64,000 nucleotides of DNA from Oceanobacillus oncorhynchi (GTDB lineage: Bacteria > Bacillota > Bacilli > Bacillales > Amphibacillaceae): NCBI RefSeq assembly GCF_000821065.1, contig NZ_CDGG01000001.1, forward strand, positions 3,534,001 to 3,598,000, in the 5' to 3' direction. The translations under genes and the position numbers were made by a program. Positions 1-7,691 of this stretch are shown one piece after another (positions within the stretch are counted from its first letter, which is position 1; the number at the start of each line of letters is the position of its first letter). The notes below the pieces were generated by a model, which was not told the DNA's origin, searched no databases, and saw only the letters and a list, made by a program, of their open reading frames with translations.

Positions 1-3
1 TGA

Positions 4-225
4 ACTATATTATTGCATATCATTGATGAGCCAGAACCGGTAGAAAAAGGAATGGTAATAGAATTTCTGGTCAATGATGTCAGCTCAGCTGTTTCATCTC
101 TAAGAAATCGAAACGTAAAAATTATACAAGACCCGATTGAGCGTCCCTGGGGTGTGAAGGAAGCGGTTATTGCCGATCCGGATGGATATCGAATTTGGAT
201 AGTAGAAACCATATATCGGGGTTAA
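4..225 (+). pseudogene. VOC (glyoxalase/bleomycin-resistance fold) protein, C-terminal fragment
   Basis: The reading frame gives the second half of a vicinal-oxygen-chelate domain: a beta strand (MVIEFLVNDV), a helix, then the PWG...DPDGYRIWIVE ending typical of this superfamily (RPWGVKEAVIADPDGYRI). A normal VOC protein is about 120-150 residues, and here only about 70 are present. An in-frame TGA sits at positions 1-3, so the frame does not simply run off the window edge. Either a frameshift or stop breaks the gene, or a TTG at 13 starts a half-length product. It ends 17 bases before the next gene, with which it may be co-transcribed. Substrate unknown. Confidence 0.55.
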
Positions 226-242
226 AGAAGGGAGGAATCAAA

Positions 243-737
243 ATGGATATAGCTATTGAGACAGCAGTCACAGAGCATGTCAAATCCATTGCTGCTATTT
301 GCTCCTTTGGCTGGAAACAAACTGTAGAAGGTAAGTTAAGTGAGAAGTACCGGAACAAGCATGCAGAGGAATGGTATAACCACGAACGAGTAAAGGCGGA
401 TATAGAACAAGGCTCTTATACCCATGTTGCTATCGTTAATTCAAAGGTGGCAGGCGTTATTGGCGGTGCAATAACGGAGAGCAGAGTCAGCCAAGTTTTT
501 GTATTATATGTAGAGGAAAAATATCGATACAAAGGAATAGGAAGACATTTATTAAATATACTTACAGAAGAACATAAGAAAGCAGGAGCAACAGAGCAAT
601 GGGTGTCTGTACAGGATGGAAATCAAAGAGGAATCCCTTTCTATGAAGCAAGAGGATTTCGGAAGCAGGAAAAGAAAAGCGGCGTGACGGATACAGGCGA
701 ACCATTTGTTAATCTTCGGTATTCGCGAAGCTTGTAA
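243..737 (+). CDS. GNAT family N-acetyltransferase
   Basis: Predicted 164-residue acetyl-CoA-dependent N-acetyltransferase. The GNAT fold is seen in the strand FVLYVEEKYRYKGIGRHLL (about residues 94-112), where R/K-x-x-G-I-G-R is the pyrophosphate-binding loop, and in the C-terminal strand ending in GNQRGIPFYEARGF, the usual N-x-x-A/G-x-x-F-Y-x-x-x-G-F motif. ATG 243 is chosen because GGGAGG lies about 8 bases upstream. An in-frame TTG at 195 has no such site. It follows the VOC fragment closely. The acceptor substrate cannot be told from the sequence. Confidence 0.85.
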   Translation: MDIAIETAVTEHVKSIAAICSFGWKQTVEGKLSEKYRNKHAEEWYNHERVKADIEQGSYTHVAIVNSKVAGVIGGAITESRVSQVFVLYVEEKYRYKGIGRHLLNILTEEHKKAGATEQWVSVQDGNQRGIPFYEARGFRKQEKKSGVTDTGEPFVNLRYSRSL

Positions 738-767
738 TATCAACTTAGTATTAGCTTAAATTTATTT

Positions 768-956
768 TTTGAAAATATCGTCTATTTATTATGGTAAAAT
801 AAAGATTACCTTGGTTTATAAAGGTTATTAAAATGAATTTCATTAAACGTGGATCATTTTTCCATAGTAAGAAACGCAAAGGAAGATTTATTTCACCCTG
901 CACATGATTCATATAGATAATTTGATAGAAAAGCGGCATATACCTGTGCCGCTTTT
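768..956 (+). ncRNA. Small transcript candidate: promoter, 24-codon ORF, terminator
   Basis: A compact unit lies in the 375-bp gap before the TPR lipoprotein gene. A TTGAAA at 768-773 precedes an extended -10 (TGGTAAAAT, about 793-801; spacing is long, about 20). ATG 833 opens a 24-codon frame to TGA at 905-907 behind AAAGG, reading MNFIKRGSFFHSKKRKGRFI and four more residues, strongly basic. A 9-bp stem (930-938 with 947-955) follows, ending in TTTT. Either a small RNA or a cationic micro-protein would fit. I recognise no family, so this is a proposal. Confidence 0.35.
930..956 (+). terminator. Candidate Rho-independent terminator
   Basis: Stem AAAGCGGCA / TGCCGCTTT (930-938, 947-955) with an 8-base loop and a short T run. 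It ends the small unit starting near 800, or possibly the GNAT transcript. Confidence 0.5.
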
Positions 957-1114
957 ACTGTTTTGAGAATTATTTCACGAAGCTCACGAGACAAGTATCT
1001 GTTAGCAAAAAGTTTTGTGAAAACAGTCTTGGATATGTCTTCCATTTATGTTCCATTTGTACTATAATAAAAATGTCATTTTAAAGAATAATTTGTCAAA
1101 TAGAGGAGGATAAA

Positions 1115-2251
1115 ATGAATAAACAGCGAATTATTATTTTTATGTCATTATTACTATTTATTGCCGGATGCAGTACGTCCGAGGAATCCACTGCATCAGA
1201 AACTTCTTCATCTGAATCTTCCGAGGAAAACACGAATTCAGAACAAGCAGAGGAAGAGGAAGAAAACGAATCGGGAGCAGAGGAAGAGGAAGCGGAACAA
1301 TTATCATCTGGTTCAAGCACCAGTACATATTCATTATCAATGAAGCTGCAGCCTCTATACGCGAATGGAGATTATGAAGAAGCTTTAGAGCTAATCGAGG
1401 AATCTCTGGAAGATCACGCTGAAGAGCCTTTCCTTTATAATGATAAGGGTTTTATTCTCATTGAACTTGGACGACCGGAAGAAGCAAGAGAAGCGTTAGA
1501 AAAATCAATTGAACTGGATGACAAGATGGAAGCTGCTTACAGCAATCTTGCATATGCGTTAATAGATCTGGGCGAATATGAAGAGGCTATGGAAGCTGCG
1601 CAGGAAGCGATTGATTTAAATCCGAATGCACCGGAACAATATGTTGCTATGGGAAATGCACTATCTTTTCTTGATGAAGATGAAGAAGCTCTGACTTATT
1701 TTGAAGAAGCTTTAGAAATTGAACCCAAGGCAGATTTCGCTTTATATGGTATGGGAGCCAGCCTGCTCTATTTAGATGAAACAGAAGAAAGTATTGTTTA
1801 TTTAGAAGAATATTTGAAACAGCATCCGGAAGATGTCGATGCACTGGATATGCTTGTATATGCTTATGAACTTATAGAGGATTATGAAGAAGCGTTGGAA
1901 TACGCTGACGCCGTATTAGAAGTAGATGATGAAATGCATATCATTTATAATCTGGATTATAAAGGCATCCTTTTAACAAAAAATGGGCAGCTGGATGAAG
2001 CAGAAGAACTCTACGAAGAAATGCTAGAGGAGCATCCGTTAGATAAAGGAATTGCTTATTACGGCCTGGCTTTTATCGATATTGAGCGCGGGGAGATAGA
2101 AGAAGGCTTGGATCATTTGGAAGAGGCAATGGATGAGGACCCCAGCTTAATTGATTATGCTGTGACAGATCCTTTATTTGAAGATGTTTTAGATAATGAA
2201 AGATTTATAGAACTTGCTGAATCCTATGAGGACTCCTATAACGAGCTGTAG
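1115..2251 (+). CDS. TPR-repeat lipoprotein
   Basis: 378 residues. A signal peptide ends in the lipobox LFIAGC with Cys19 as the predicted lipidated residue. It is followed by a Ser/Glu-rich, highly acidic linker (about 20-68). The remainder is a run of tetratricopeptide repeats, recognisable as A-x-x-x-Y-x-x-A/L-x-x-A-L-E-x-D-P units such as GDYEEALELIEESLEDH and GEYEEAMEAAQEAIDLNP. The protein is therefore expected on the outer face of the membrane as a protein-protein scaffold. GAGGAGG lies 5 bases before ATG 1115. It has its own terminator and no clear operon partner. Confidence 0.85.
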   Translation: MNKQRIIIFMSLLLFIAGCSTSEESTASETSSSESSEENTNSEQAEEEEENESGAEEEEAEQLSSGSSTSTYSLSMKLQPLYANGDYEEALELIEESLEDHAEEPFLYNDKGFILIELGRPEEAREALEKSIELDDKMEAAYSNLAYALIDLGEYEEAMEAAQEAIDLNPNAPEQYVAMGNALSFLDEDEEALTYFEEALEIEPKADFALYGMGASLLYLDETEESIVYLEEYLKQHPEDVDALDMLVYAYELIEDYEEALEYADAVLEVDDEMHIIYNLDYKGILLTKNGQLDEAEELYEEMLEEHPLDKGIAYYGLAFIDIERGEIEEGLDHLEEAMDEDPSLIDYAVTDPLFEDVLDNERFIELAESYEDSYNEL

Positions 2252-2254
2252 TTA

Positions 2255-2304
2255 AAAAAGCAAAAGATGATTGATAGTTGTAAAACAATCATTTTTTGCT
2301 TTTT
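2255..2304 (+). terminator. Rho-independent terminator of the TPR lipoprotein gene
   Basis: Imperfect long stem, AAAAAGCAAAAGATGATTG (2255-2273) against CAATCATTTTTTGCTTTTT (2286-2304), placed directly after the stop codon and ending in a T tract. Confidence 0.75.
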
Positions 2305-2680
2305 CGTTTATTGGAAGCATTGCGGAACAGGATGCTTCATCGTCAAATAAGGATATACTTGGTGTCCTTTTATCATGAGAGGATAATATATTGAATATTA
2401 TTGCAAATAGAGAGAGGTTGGTATTTCAACACTCGATCTTTACCTATTCAAAACATTGCATTGGTTAAGTTTTAAGAAGTTTAAGTGGATAGAACGTCAG
2501 ATATTACAGATTCAACGGGATCTTGAAACTGCGAAGAGCAGGAAGATTTTTTGATATGAGAAGACGGTGAATGAGCGAATAAAGGCTTCTCTTGCCGAGT
2601 CAGAAGGAGAAAAAACAGCTTTCTCATAAGTACAGCTTGTATTTCTCCTTGAAAAATTTCTCTGAAAGTTATTTTTCATT
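2305..2680. other. Non-coding or decayed stretch
   Basis: About 375 bases without an intact gene. A plus-strand frame at about 2475-2630 gives a charged, coding-like run interrupted by stops (for example EKTVNERIKASLAESEGEK). It could be the relic of a lost gene, but I cannot assign it to any family. Confidence 0.4.
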
Positions 2681-2957
2681 TTATAAACTATGTTCCGAAA
2701 TCTTTTCTCTATTGATTCTCCAAATTCCAAAAGATACACCGGCGATAATAAAGAAAATACTAATCGATTTTCATACGGAGGGGAATGACAATTGATAAAT
2801 AAAAGAATAAAGCAGTCCAAATAAAGACTCAAAAACAATCATCATCCCTGCCATGGAAACCGTCAGACGGATGGAAGTTTGGTTCCATGCCCATGTTGCC
2901 ACCCACAAAGCAACGATGCCCAACACGATAATACCAATCAAATATGCAGCGGATGGA
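2681..2957 (-). pseudogene. EamA/DMT-family transporter, C-terminal remnant
   Basis: Read on the minus strand, the frame gives three hydrophobic segments typical of the end of a drug/metabolite transporter: [20 protein letters not shown], then [20 protein letters not shown] with a long helix, and FFIIAGVSFGIWRINRE near the end. An in-frame TGA after SFPSV interrupts it, and everything upstream of the last ~85 residues is missing. The break at about 2945-2957 coincides with the start of the sigma-factor homology on the other strand. This indicates a rearrangement scar; no functional transporter is encoded here. Confidence 0.7.
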
Positions 2958-3182
2958 CTGTTAAAAAAGGAATTAGAGGAGGTATTGGATACCCTTCCTC
3001 TCCGGGAAGAAAGTATTCTCCGTCTCCGTTTTGGATTGGATGACGGGAAGTCACGAACGCTGGAAGAACTGGGAAAAGTATTTGGCGTGACCAGAGAGCG
3101 TGTCCGTCAGCTTGAAACAAAAGCATTGCGGAAATTAAGGCATCTAAGACACAGTAAACGTTTAAAAGATTTTCTTGATTAG
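2944..3182 (+). pseudogene. RNA polymerase sigma factor RpoD region 4 fragment
   Basis: From about 2944 the frame matches the last ~80 residues of vegetative sigma factor: [13 protein letters not shown], then [15 protein letters not shown], the helix-turn-helix segment [20 protein letters not shown], and a C-terminus ending KRLKDFLD. Regions 1-3 are absent. The frame can be extended to an ATG at 2853, but those 30 codons are antisense to the decayed EamA gene, lack a ribosome binding site and bear no sigma resemblance. Most likely a translocated 3' end of an rpoD-like gene. A free region 4 peptide binding -35 elements is a remote possibility. Confidence 0.75.
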
Positions 3183-3239
3183 CGTAGGCCGGAGTTATAT
3201 GTTTAACGGATAATTAATAAAATTTATTTCCATGCATTT

Positions 3240-3275
3240 AAGCCCGGTAACTTCATTGTGATTCGGGCTTTTTTG
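3240..3275 (+). terminator. Rho-independent terminator
   Basis: Stem AAGCCCG (3240-3246) / CGGGCTT (3264-3270) followed by TTTT. It matches the position expected for an rpoD-type 3' end and probably moved with the sigma fragment. Confidence 0.7.
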
Positions 3276-3312
3276 CTGGAAAGAATAAAATCTGGATCAT
3301 TTCATCTGTGAG

Positions 3313-3343
3313 TTGCTTATTTAGGTCATTGTTCGCTATGATA
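3313..3343 (+). promoter_or_regulatory. Promoter/operator shared with 6483-6513
   Basis: TTGCTT (3313-3318) and TATGAT (3337-3342) form a -35/-10 pair with 18-bp spacing, and TTGTTCGCTAT lies inside. The same 31-bp block recurs with 25/31 identity at 6483-6513 before the D-cysteine desulfhydrase-like gene. This copy lies about 170 bp upstream of the MocR-type regulator gene, so the regulator probably acts on both. Confidence 0.5.
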
Positions 3344-3515
3344 GTAGAAGATATCTTTGTTTAGCAGTTTTATTTTTGTATCATTTTATTTAGGAAAGAA
3401 TTCCATAAGATAAAGTTTAAAATTAAGAATATATTCATTTTAGTATACGAATAAAGAGCTTTGGGCAGTATTATTCACTGCGCGTTTAAATCTACAACAC
3501 AATCGAGGAATTCAC

Positions 3516-4955
3516 ATGAATTTTAAACTTGACCGTTCAGCGAAAACACCACTATACAAACAAATCGCATCATATATCGAAAACGGAATCTCTACTGGTG
3601 ATTTTTCTCCGGATATCCCGCTGCCATCAGAACGCCATCTGGCAAAAGAGCTGCAAGTTAATCGCAGCACGGTAGTGGCCGCTTATGATGAATTACAATC
3701 CATTGGAATTGTTGAAAGAAGGAAAGGCAGCGGGACGCATATTAGTACGGATATCTGGGGAATATCCGATAAAAGAATTCCCAACTGGGGAAGGTACGTG
3801 GAGGATGGTTCATTCCTTCCTAATTTGCCGTTAGTTCAAAAAATACGGACGGAAACACAAAATAATGAGATGATCAATATGGCAAGCGGAGAACTGGCGG
3901 CGGATCTATTTCCGGCCGAACAATTTCATTCCATTTTTAAAGAGAAGCCTTTTACAGAGCATCTGGGATATGATCACCCTCAAGGCAATGTCCGTTTAAG
4001 AGAAACGATTTCTAATCATTTGTATAAGTATAAAAGAATCTCTATCGATGCAGAATCAATCCTGATTACCTCTGGTGCGCAGCAAGCTCTTCACCTTATT
4101 GTGCAATGTTTACTGAAGCCTGGTGATGCTGTCGCAATAGAAAATCCATCGTATGCTTACTCATTGCCATTATTTAAATCAGCAGGTTTACGTCCCTTTC
4201 TTTTAAAGAGCAGTAAAAATGGGATTAATCCGGATGATATCGTCGAACTGCATAAAAAACATCGCATTCGAATGGTTTTTATCAATCCGGATTTCCAAAA
4301 TCCGACCGGAGTGCAAATGCCTTTAAGCAGGAGGAAAAGAATATTAGATATTTCCTCGGAGTATGGCATTCCTGTTGTAGAGGATGACCCGTACAGCATT
4401 ACGACATTTGATGGAAACGTATCAGCTTCTTTAAAACGAATGGACGATAACGGAAATGTATTATATATCAGTTCTTTATCCAAAATCGTTGCATCTGGAT
4501 TACGAATCGGCTGGATTGTTGGACCGAAAAAAGTTATTCAACGCTTAGCTGATGCAAAACAGCAGATTGATTTTGGACATAGTATTTTTCCGCAATGGGT
4601 TGCAAATGAGTTTATCGGATCTCCGCAATTCGATGAACATATTCATAAAATCAGGAAGCAGCTGGAAGTACGGAGAAAGCAATTATCCAAAGCACTGATT
4701 CATTTTTTAGGCGATCAGGCAGAATTCATGGAACCAGATGGCGGGATTCATTTATGGTGCAAGCTGAAAGATCCGGTGGATGAATTTCAATTGCTGGATG
4801 AATCATTGAAGAGAGGAGTTGCTTTTGTTCCAGGCTCTATTTTTGGTGAGAGCAAAGGATTTGTTCGTTTTACGTATGGCAGGAGTACGCCCACAGATAT
4901 TTGGGAAGGAATATCCAGATTTTCGAAAGCTCTTCAGCATTTGCGCGGAAAATAA
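3516..4955 (+). CDS. MocR/PdxR-type transcriptional regulator (GntR wHTH fused to aminotransferase fold)
   Basis: 479 residues. The N-terminal ~70 residues are a GntR winged helix (PLYKQIASYIENGI, LPSERHLAKELQVNRSTVVA), followed by a linker and a fold-type I aminotransferase domain. The PLP-binding Schiff-base lysine is Lys323 in SSLSKIVASGLRIGW, and NPDFQNPTG and VEDDPY are the other cofactor-pocket motifs. Such proteins are PLP-sensing DNA-binding regulators, often controlling a nearby amino-acid, vitamin B6 or transport gene. The ATG follows a GAGGAA-like site. A 31-bp promoter block shared with the desulfhydrase-like gene at 6549 suggests that enzyme as a target. Confidence 0.85.
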   Translation: MNFKLDRSAKTPLYKQIASYIENGISTGDFSPDIPLPSERHLAKELQVNRSTVVAAYDELQSIGIVERRKGSGTHISTDIWGISDKRIPNWGRYVEDGSFLPNLPLVQKIRTETQNNEMINMASGELAADLFPAEQFHSIFKEKPFTEHLGYDHPQGNVRLRETISNHLYKYKRISIDAESILITSGAQQALHLIVQCLLKPGDAVAIENPSYAYSLPLFKSAGLRPFLLKSSKNGINPDDIVELHKKHRIRMVFINPDFQNPTGVQMPLSRRKRILDISSEYGIPVVEDDPYSITTFDGNVSASLKRMDDNGNVLYISSLSKIVASGLRIGWIVGPKKVIQRLADAKQQIDFGHSIFPQWVANEFIGSPQFDEHIHKIRKQLEVRRKQLSKALIHFLGDQAEFMEPDGGIHLWCKLKDPVDEFQLLDESLKRGVAFVPGSIFGESKGFVRFTYGRSTPTDIWEGISRFSKALQHLRGK

Positions 4956-5132
4956 AAAAGCGATAAAAATCTGTCTGCTCGTAAAGTGGATGGGGGATTT
5001 TTATGCGAATTGGATGGTATCATTTTTGGGATATCCAGTACAATAAAACTAGGTTAGGATAAAATCAGCAAGCTGTGTAACCTTATATCAAAATTAGAAA
5101 GTGATAGTTTATCAGGGAGATGGAATTCGAAA

Positions 5133-5582
5133 ATGACATGGACATTTATATTAATTACGCTGGCAGGAATTATATTGAAATTTTTAACCAGCCCGCCAAG
5201 CGCTTTGGTAGGATGGGTTTTAAATAAATTTGAACTGCATCCTAAAATTGATGCAGGAAACAGTACGATAACCTTCGACGGAGCACCGCTTGATGGAGAT
5301 GAAAAAAGGAGATTTATAGATTCTTTTAATGAAGCTCAATTTTTATATAAGAATCATATCTTTCCAGGGAAGGAAGCTTTGTTTCTTCATCCTGAAACAA
5401 AGATGCCCCCATATATTATTCATTTTAAAAAGAAAAATAAAGAAATGACCTTCCATGTTTTCGGATATGAAAATCGGGTAGATGTCGTGAAACAATGGAA
5501 GAAAAAGACCGCTTCCTATACGCTGGATTCAGATTATCTGCAACAGGCTGCTTTAACAAATAATCAGCTGCATAATGCCTGA
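5133..5582 (+). CDS. yfmQ: YfmQ family protein
   Basis: 149 residues with one N-terminal membrane segment (about 3-22, FILITLAGIILKFL) and a soluble remainder. I recognise the B. subtilis YfmQ family from its opening MTW..., the stretch GWVLNKFELHPKID, the FNEAQFLYKNHIFPG core and RVDVVKQWKKK near the end. Function unknown. The protein is probably membrane-anchored. The site GGGAGATGGAATTCGAAA precedes ATG 5133. A 62-residue membrane protein gene follows 52 bases downstream and may be co-transcribed. Confidence 0.75.
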   Translation: MTWTFILITLAGIILKFLTSPPSALVGWVLNKFELHPKIDAGNSTITFDGAPLDGDEKRRFIDSFNEAQFLYKNHIFPGKEALFLHPETKMPPYIIHFKKKNKEMTFHVFGYENRVDVVKQWKKKTASYTLDSDYLQQAALTNNQLHNA

Positions 5583-5634
5583 GGTTATTGTTATGCGGCT
5601 GCGTTGACTATTTTATAAAGGTGGGGAAAGGGAG

Positions 5635-5823
5635 ATGTTGAATACCCTTATCATACTGGTGATTATCGTATGTGTTCTTGCATTAATCGGAACACTTTTT
5701 GTCACAAAAAAGCTGGACGATACTTACGAACGAAAGAAGAGTTTTTCAAGTCTTACTTATATTTATTTTCTTGGACTGCCCGCGATTATTTTGGTTTCTG
5801 TTCTTATATGGGTTTTCATTTAA
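5635..5823 (+). CDS. Small two-helix membrane protein
   Basis: 62 residues: a hydrophobic helix (about 4-24, ILVIIVCVLALIGTLFV), a charged loop KKLDDTYERKK, and a second helix (about 42-61). GGGGAAAGGGAG precedes ATG 5635. A 14-bp hairpin follows the stop, supporting a real transcription unit with yfmQ. No family recognised, function unknown. Confidence 0.6.
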   Translation: MLNTLIILVIIVCVLALIGTLFVTKKLDDTYERKKSFSSLTYIYFLGLPAIILVSVLIWVFI

Positions 5824-5848
5824 GATTGGGTTCAAATAGAATAGGCGT

Positions 5849-5887
5849 AACAATAGAACTTCTTATGAAATAGGAAGTTCTATTGTT
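5849..5887. terminator. Bidirectional terminator hairpin
   Basis: Perfect 14-bp stem (AACAATAGAACTTC, 5849-5862, with 5874-5887) between the small membrane gene (+) and the frameshifted membrane gene (-). The T run is weak in both directions. Confidence 0.6.
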
Positions 5888-5911
5888 ATTTAAAGGGCAT
5901 TTTCAATTATT

Positions 5912-6315
5912 CTAATGTTGAAAATTCGATGGATTAAAGAATGCTTTCCTTACATAGATCGTATAAGCTAGCATAGCCAGAGAAGGAAGCATATTAACTA
6001 TATATAGCAGGTGGGTTTGATTGTTTACGAGCAGAGAGCTAATCATTCCAAAATAGACTAAATAAGCCACCATTGTCCAAAAGCCCCATTTTTCAATTGG
6101 ATATAACCATAGACCATTACTAATGAAAATAAAGCTACTATTGCTCTCATTAATTGCTCAGGTATATTCGGTAATGCAAAACGTTCCGCTATACTGCGCA
6201 TGGAATCGGTATCCGCATCATAAAAAATAGCAGAAAATAATAAAAGCATTGAACTAAAAGCAAATATATAACTTATTATTATAACTCCCAACGGTCTTTT
6301 CAAACGTTGTGACAC
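5912..6315 (-). pseudogene. Four-helix membrane protein gene with a frameshift
   Basis: The first frame (6315 down to about 6120) encodes KRPLGVIIISYIFAFSSMLL and a second hydrophobic segment RAIVALFSLVMVYG. The sense then continues in another frame as WLYPIEKWGFWTMVAYLVYF and a fourth helix, ending in FNPSNFQH and TAG at 5912-5914. Joining the frames at about 6118-6128 gives a plausible ~130-residue integral membrane protein, whereas the first frame alone stops after 85 residues. A GGGAGG site sits next to GTG 6315; TTG 6303 has better spacing. Either a recent single-base indel or a sequence error. Family unknown. Confidence 0.6.
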
Positions 6316-6482
6316 CTCCCATACTTTATTTTTTTAATAAGTATAATTGCTTGTTTTTAACTTTTCTTCTAATTGCAGTCTCTATCCGCTGATGCTGACA
6401 GGAAAAGAGTACAGACTTATAGAAAATTTACCCTCTTCATCGATTCTTTACACTAAAATAACAAATTCCTTTCATTTATTAT

Positions 6483-6513
6483 TTGCTTATATTCGTTCTT
6501 GTTCGCTATCATA
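6483..6513 (+). promoter_or_regulatory. Promoter/operator shared with 3313-3343
   Basis: TTGCTT (6483-6488) and TATCAT (6507-6512) with 18-bp spacing, containing TTGTTCGCTAT. It matches 25 of 31 positions of the block upstream of the MocR-type gene and lies 36 bases before the desulfhydrase-like start codon. Confidence 0.55.
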
Positions 6514-6548
6514 AAGGTATAAACTGGATGAAAGCGAGAGGAACGACT

Positions 6549-7523
6549 ATGCGTAAATTAAATATTGCTAATTTGGATACACCCATTAAAAAGCTGGAAA
6601 AACTCAGTAATGAACTTGGGAAAAATATTTATATCAAACGAGATGATTTTACAGGAGTGGAAGTCTCGGGAAACAAAATAAGAAAGCTGGAATACCTTAT
6701 TGCCTATGCATTGGATAATAAATATGACACAATCATTACTACAGGAGCCTGCCAATCAAACCATGCCAGAGCGACAGCCGCGATTTGTGCCATGATGGAT
6801 TTAGAATGCCATCTGGTGCTTAGAGGTGAAGCGAAAGAATATGAAGGAAACCTGTTTCTTGACGATATGCTTGGAGCGAATGTAAATATTATTCCGCCGG
6901 ATGCATCCCGAGAAGATGCGATGGAGGAGAAGAAGCAGGAGTTAGAAGAACAAGGGAAAAAGGTATTGATTATTCCGGTAGGTGCTTCAAATGCCATCGG
7001 GTCTTACGGTTATATTAATTGTTATAATGAAATCATGAAGCAGGAAGTAGAGATGGGTGTTCATTTTGATTCTATCAACCTTGCAATTGGTTCTGGCGGA
7101 ACATATGCAGGGCTATGGTTTGCAAATGAGGGGGCAGATACCAGAAAGAAAATCATTGGCTATTCTGTTGACCAAATAGCAGAAGTGTTCAAAGAAGATG
7201 TGATGGAAATAGTAAATGATTTGGAAAACATCAGCCATCATTTTGATTCTATTACTATTAATGATAACTATATTGGACTTGGCTACGGTCAGGCAACTGA
7301 TGAAGAACTGGCATTTTATTTGGATATTGCTAAAAATGAGGGAATGATTCTTGACCCTGTTTATACAGGGAAGGCTTTTAAAGGGTTAGTGACTGAAATT
7401 AAAAACGGAAACTATGTTGACCAGGAAAATATCCTTTTTATTCATACCGGCGGACAGCAAGGCTATACGAAAGAGATGAGAGAAAGAGTGAAGGATATTT
7501 TAAGAAAGAATGATGGAGAATAA
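6549..7523 (+). CDS. D-cysteine desulfhydrase / ACC deaminase family PLP enzyme
   Basis: 324 residues, fold-type II PLP enzyme. The cofactor lysine lies in VSGNKIRKLEYL (about residues 46-57). TTGACQSNHARATAA is the Q-S-N-H motif of the ACC deaminase/D-cysteine desulfhydrase group, and GSGGTYAGL binds phosphate. The likely reaction is D-cysteine to pyruvate, sulfide and ammonia, in the cytosol; related enzymes act on other D-amino acids. ATG 6549 is chosen for its AGAGGAA site; an upstream in-frame start at 6483 would run through the promoter. Promoter identity with the MocR gene suggests control by that regulator. Confidence 0.85.
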   Translation: MRKLNIANLDTPIKKLEKLSNELGKNIYIKRDDFTGVEVSGNKIRKLEYLIAYALDNKYDTIITTGACQSNHARATAAICAMMDLECHLVLRGEAKEYEGNLFLDDMLGANVNIIPPDASREDAMEEKKQELEEQGKKVLIIPVGASNAIGSYGYINCYNEIMKQEVEMGVHFDSINLAIGSGGTYAGLWFANEGADTRKKIIGYSVDQIAEVFKEDVMEIVNDLENISHHFDSITINDNYIGLGYGQATDEELAFYLDIAKNEGMILDPVYTGKAFKGLVTEIKNGNYVDQENILFIHTGGQQGYTKEMRERVKDILRKNDGE

Positions 7524-7554
7524 TTTTTGTTAAATGATAATGCAAGCATTAACT

Positions 7555-7598
7555 AAAAGGCAAAGGGTCAGTGTGAAAACAGCGTCTCTTTGCCTTTT
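7555..7598 (+). terminator. Rho-independent terminator
   Basis: Stem AAAAGGCAAAG (7555-7565) / CTTTGCCTTTT (7588-7598) downstream of the desulfhydrase-like gene. Confidence 0.65.
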
Positions 7599-7691
7599 GG
7601 CATAAGTGCTGCTTGTTGTACAACCATAGTAGGTTGCTGAATTCGCAAGCAAAATATAAAACAGATCTTGAAGATAGGGGGGACGAAGAAA

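Noticed and set aside
5003-5062. 19-codon ORF MRIGWYHFWDIQYNKTRLG after a G-rich tract
   Set aside because: A GGGGG lies upstream, but length is minimal, there is no terminator or known family; kept only as a note.
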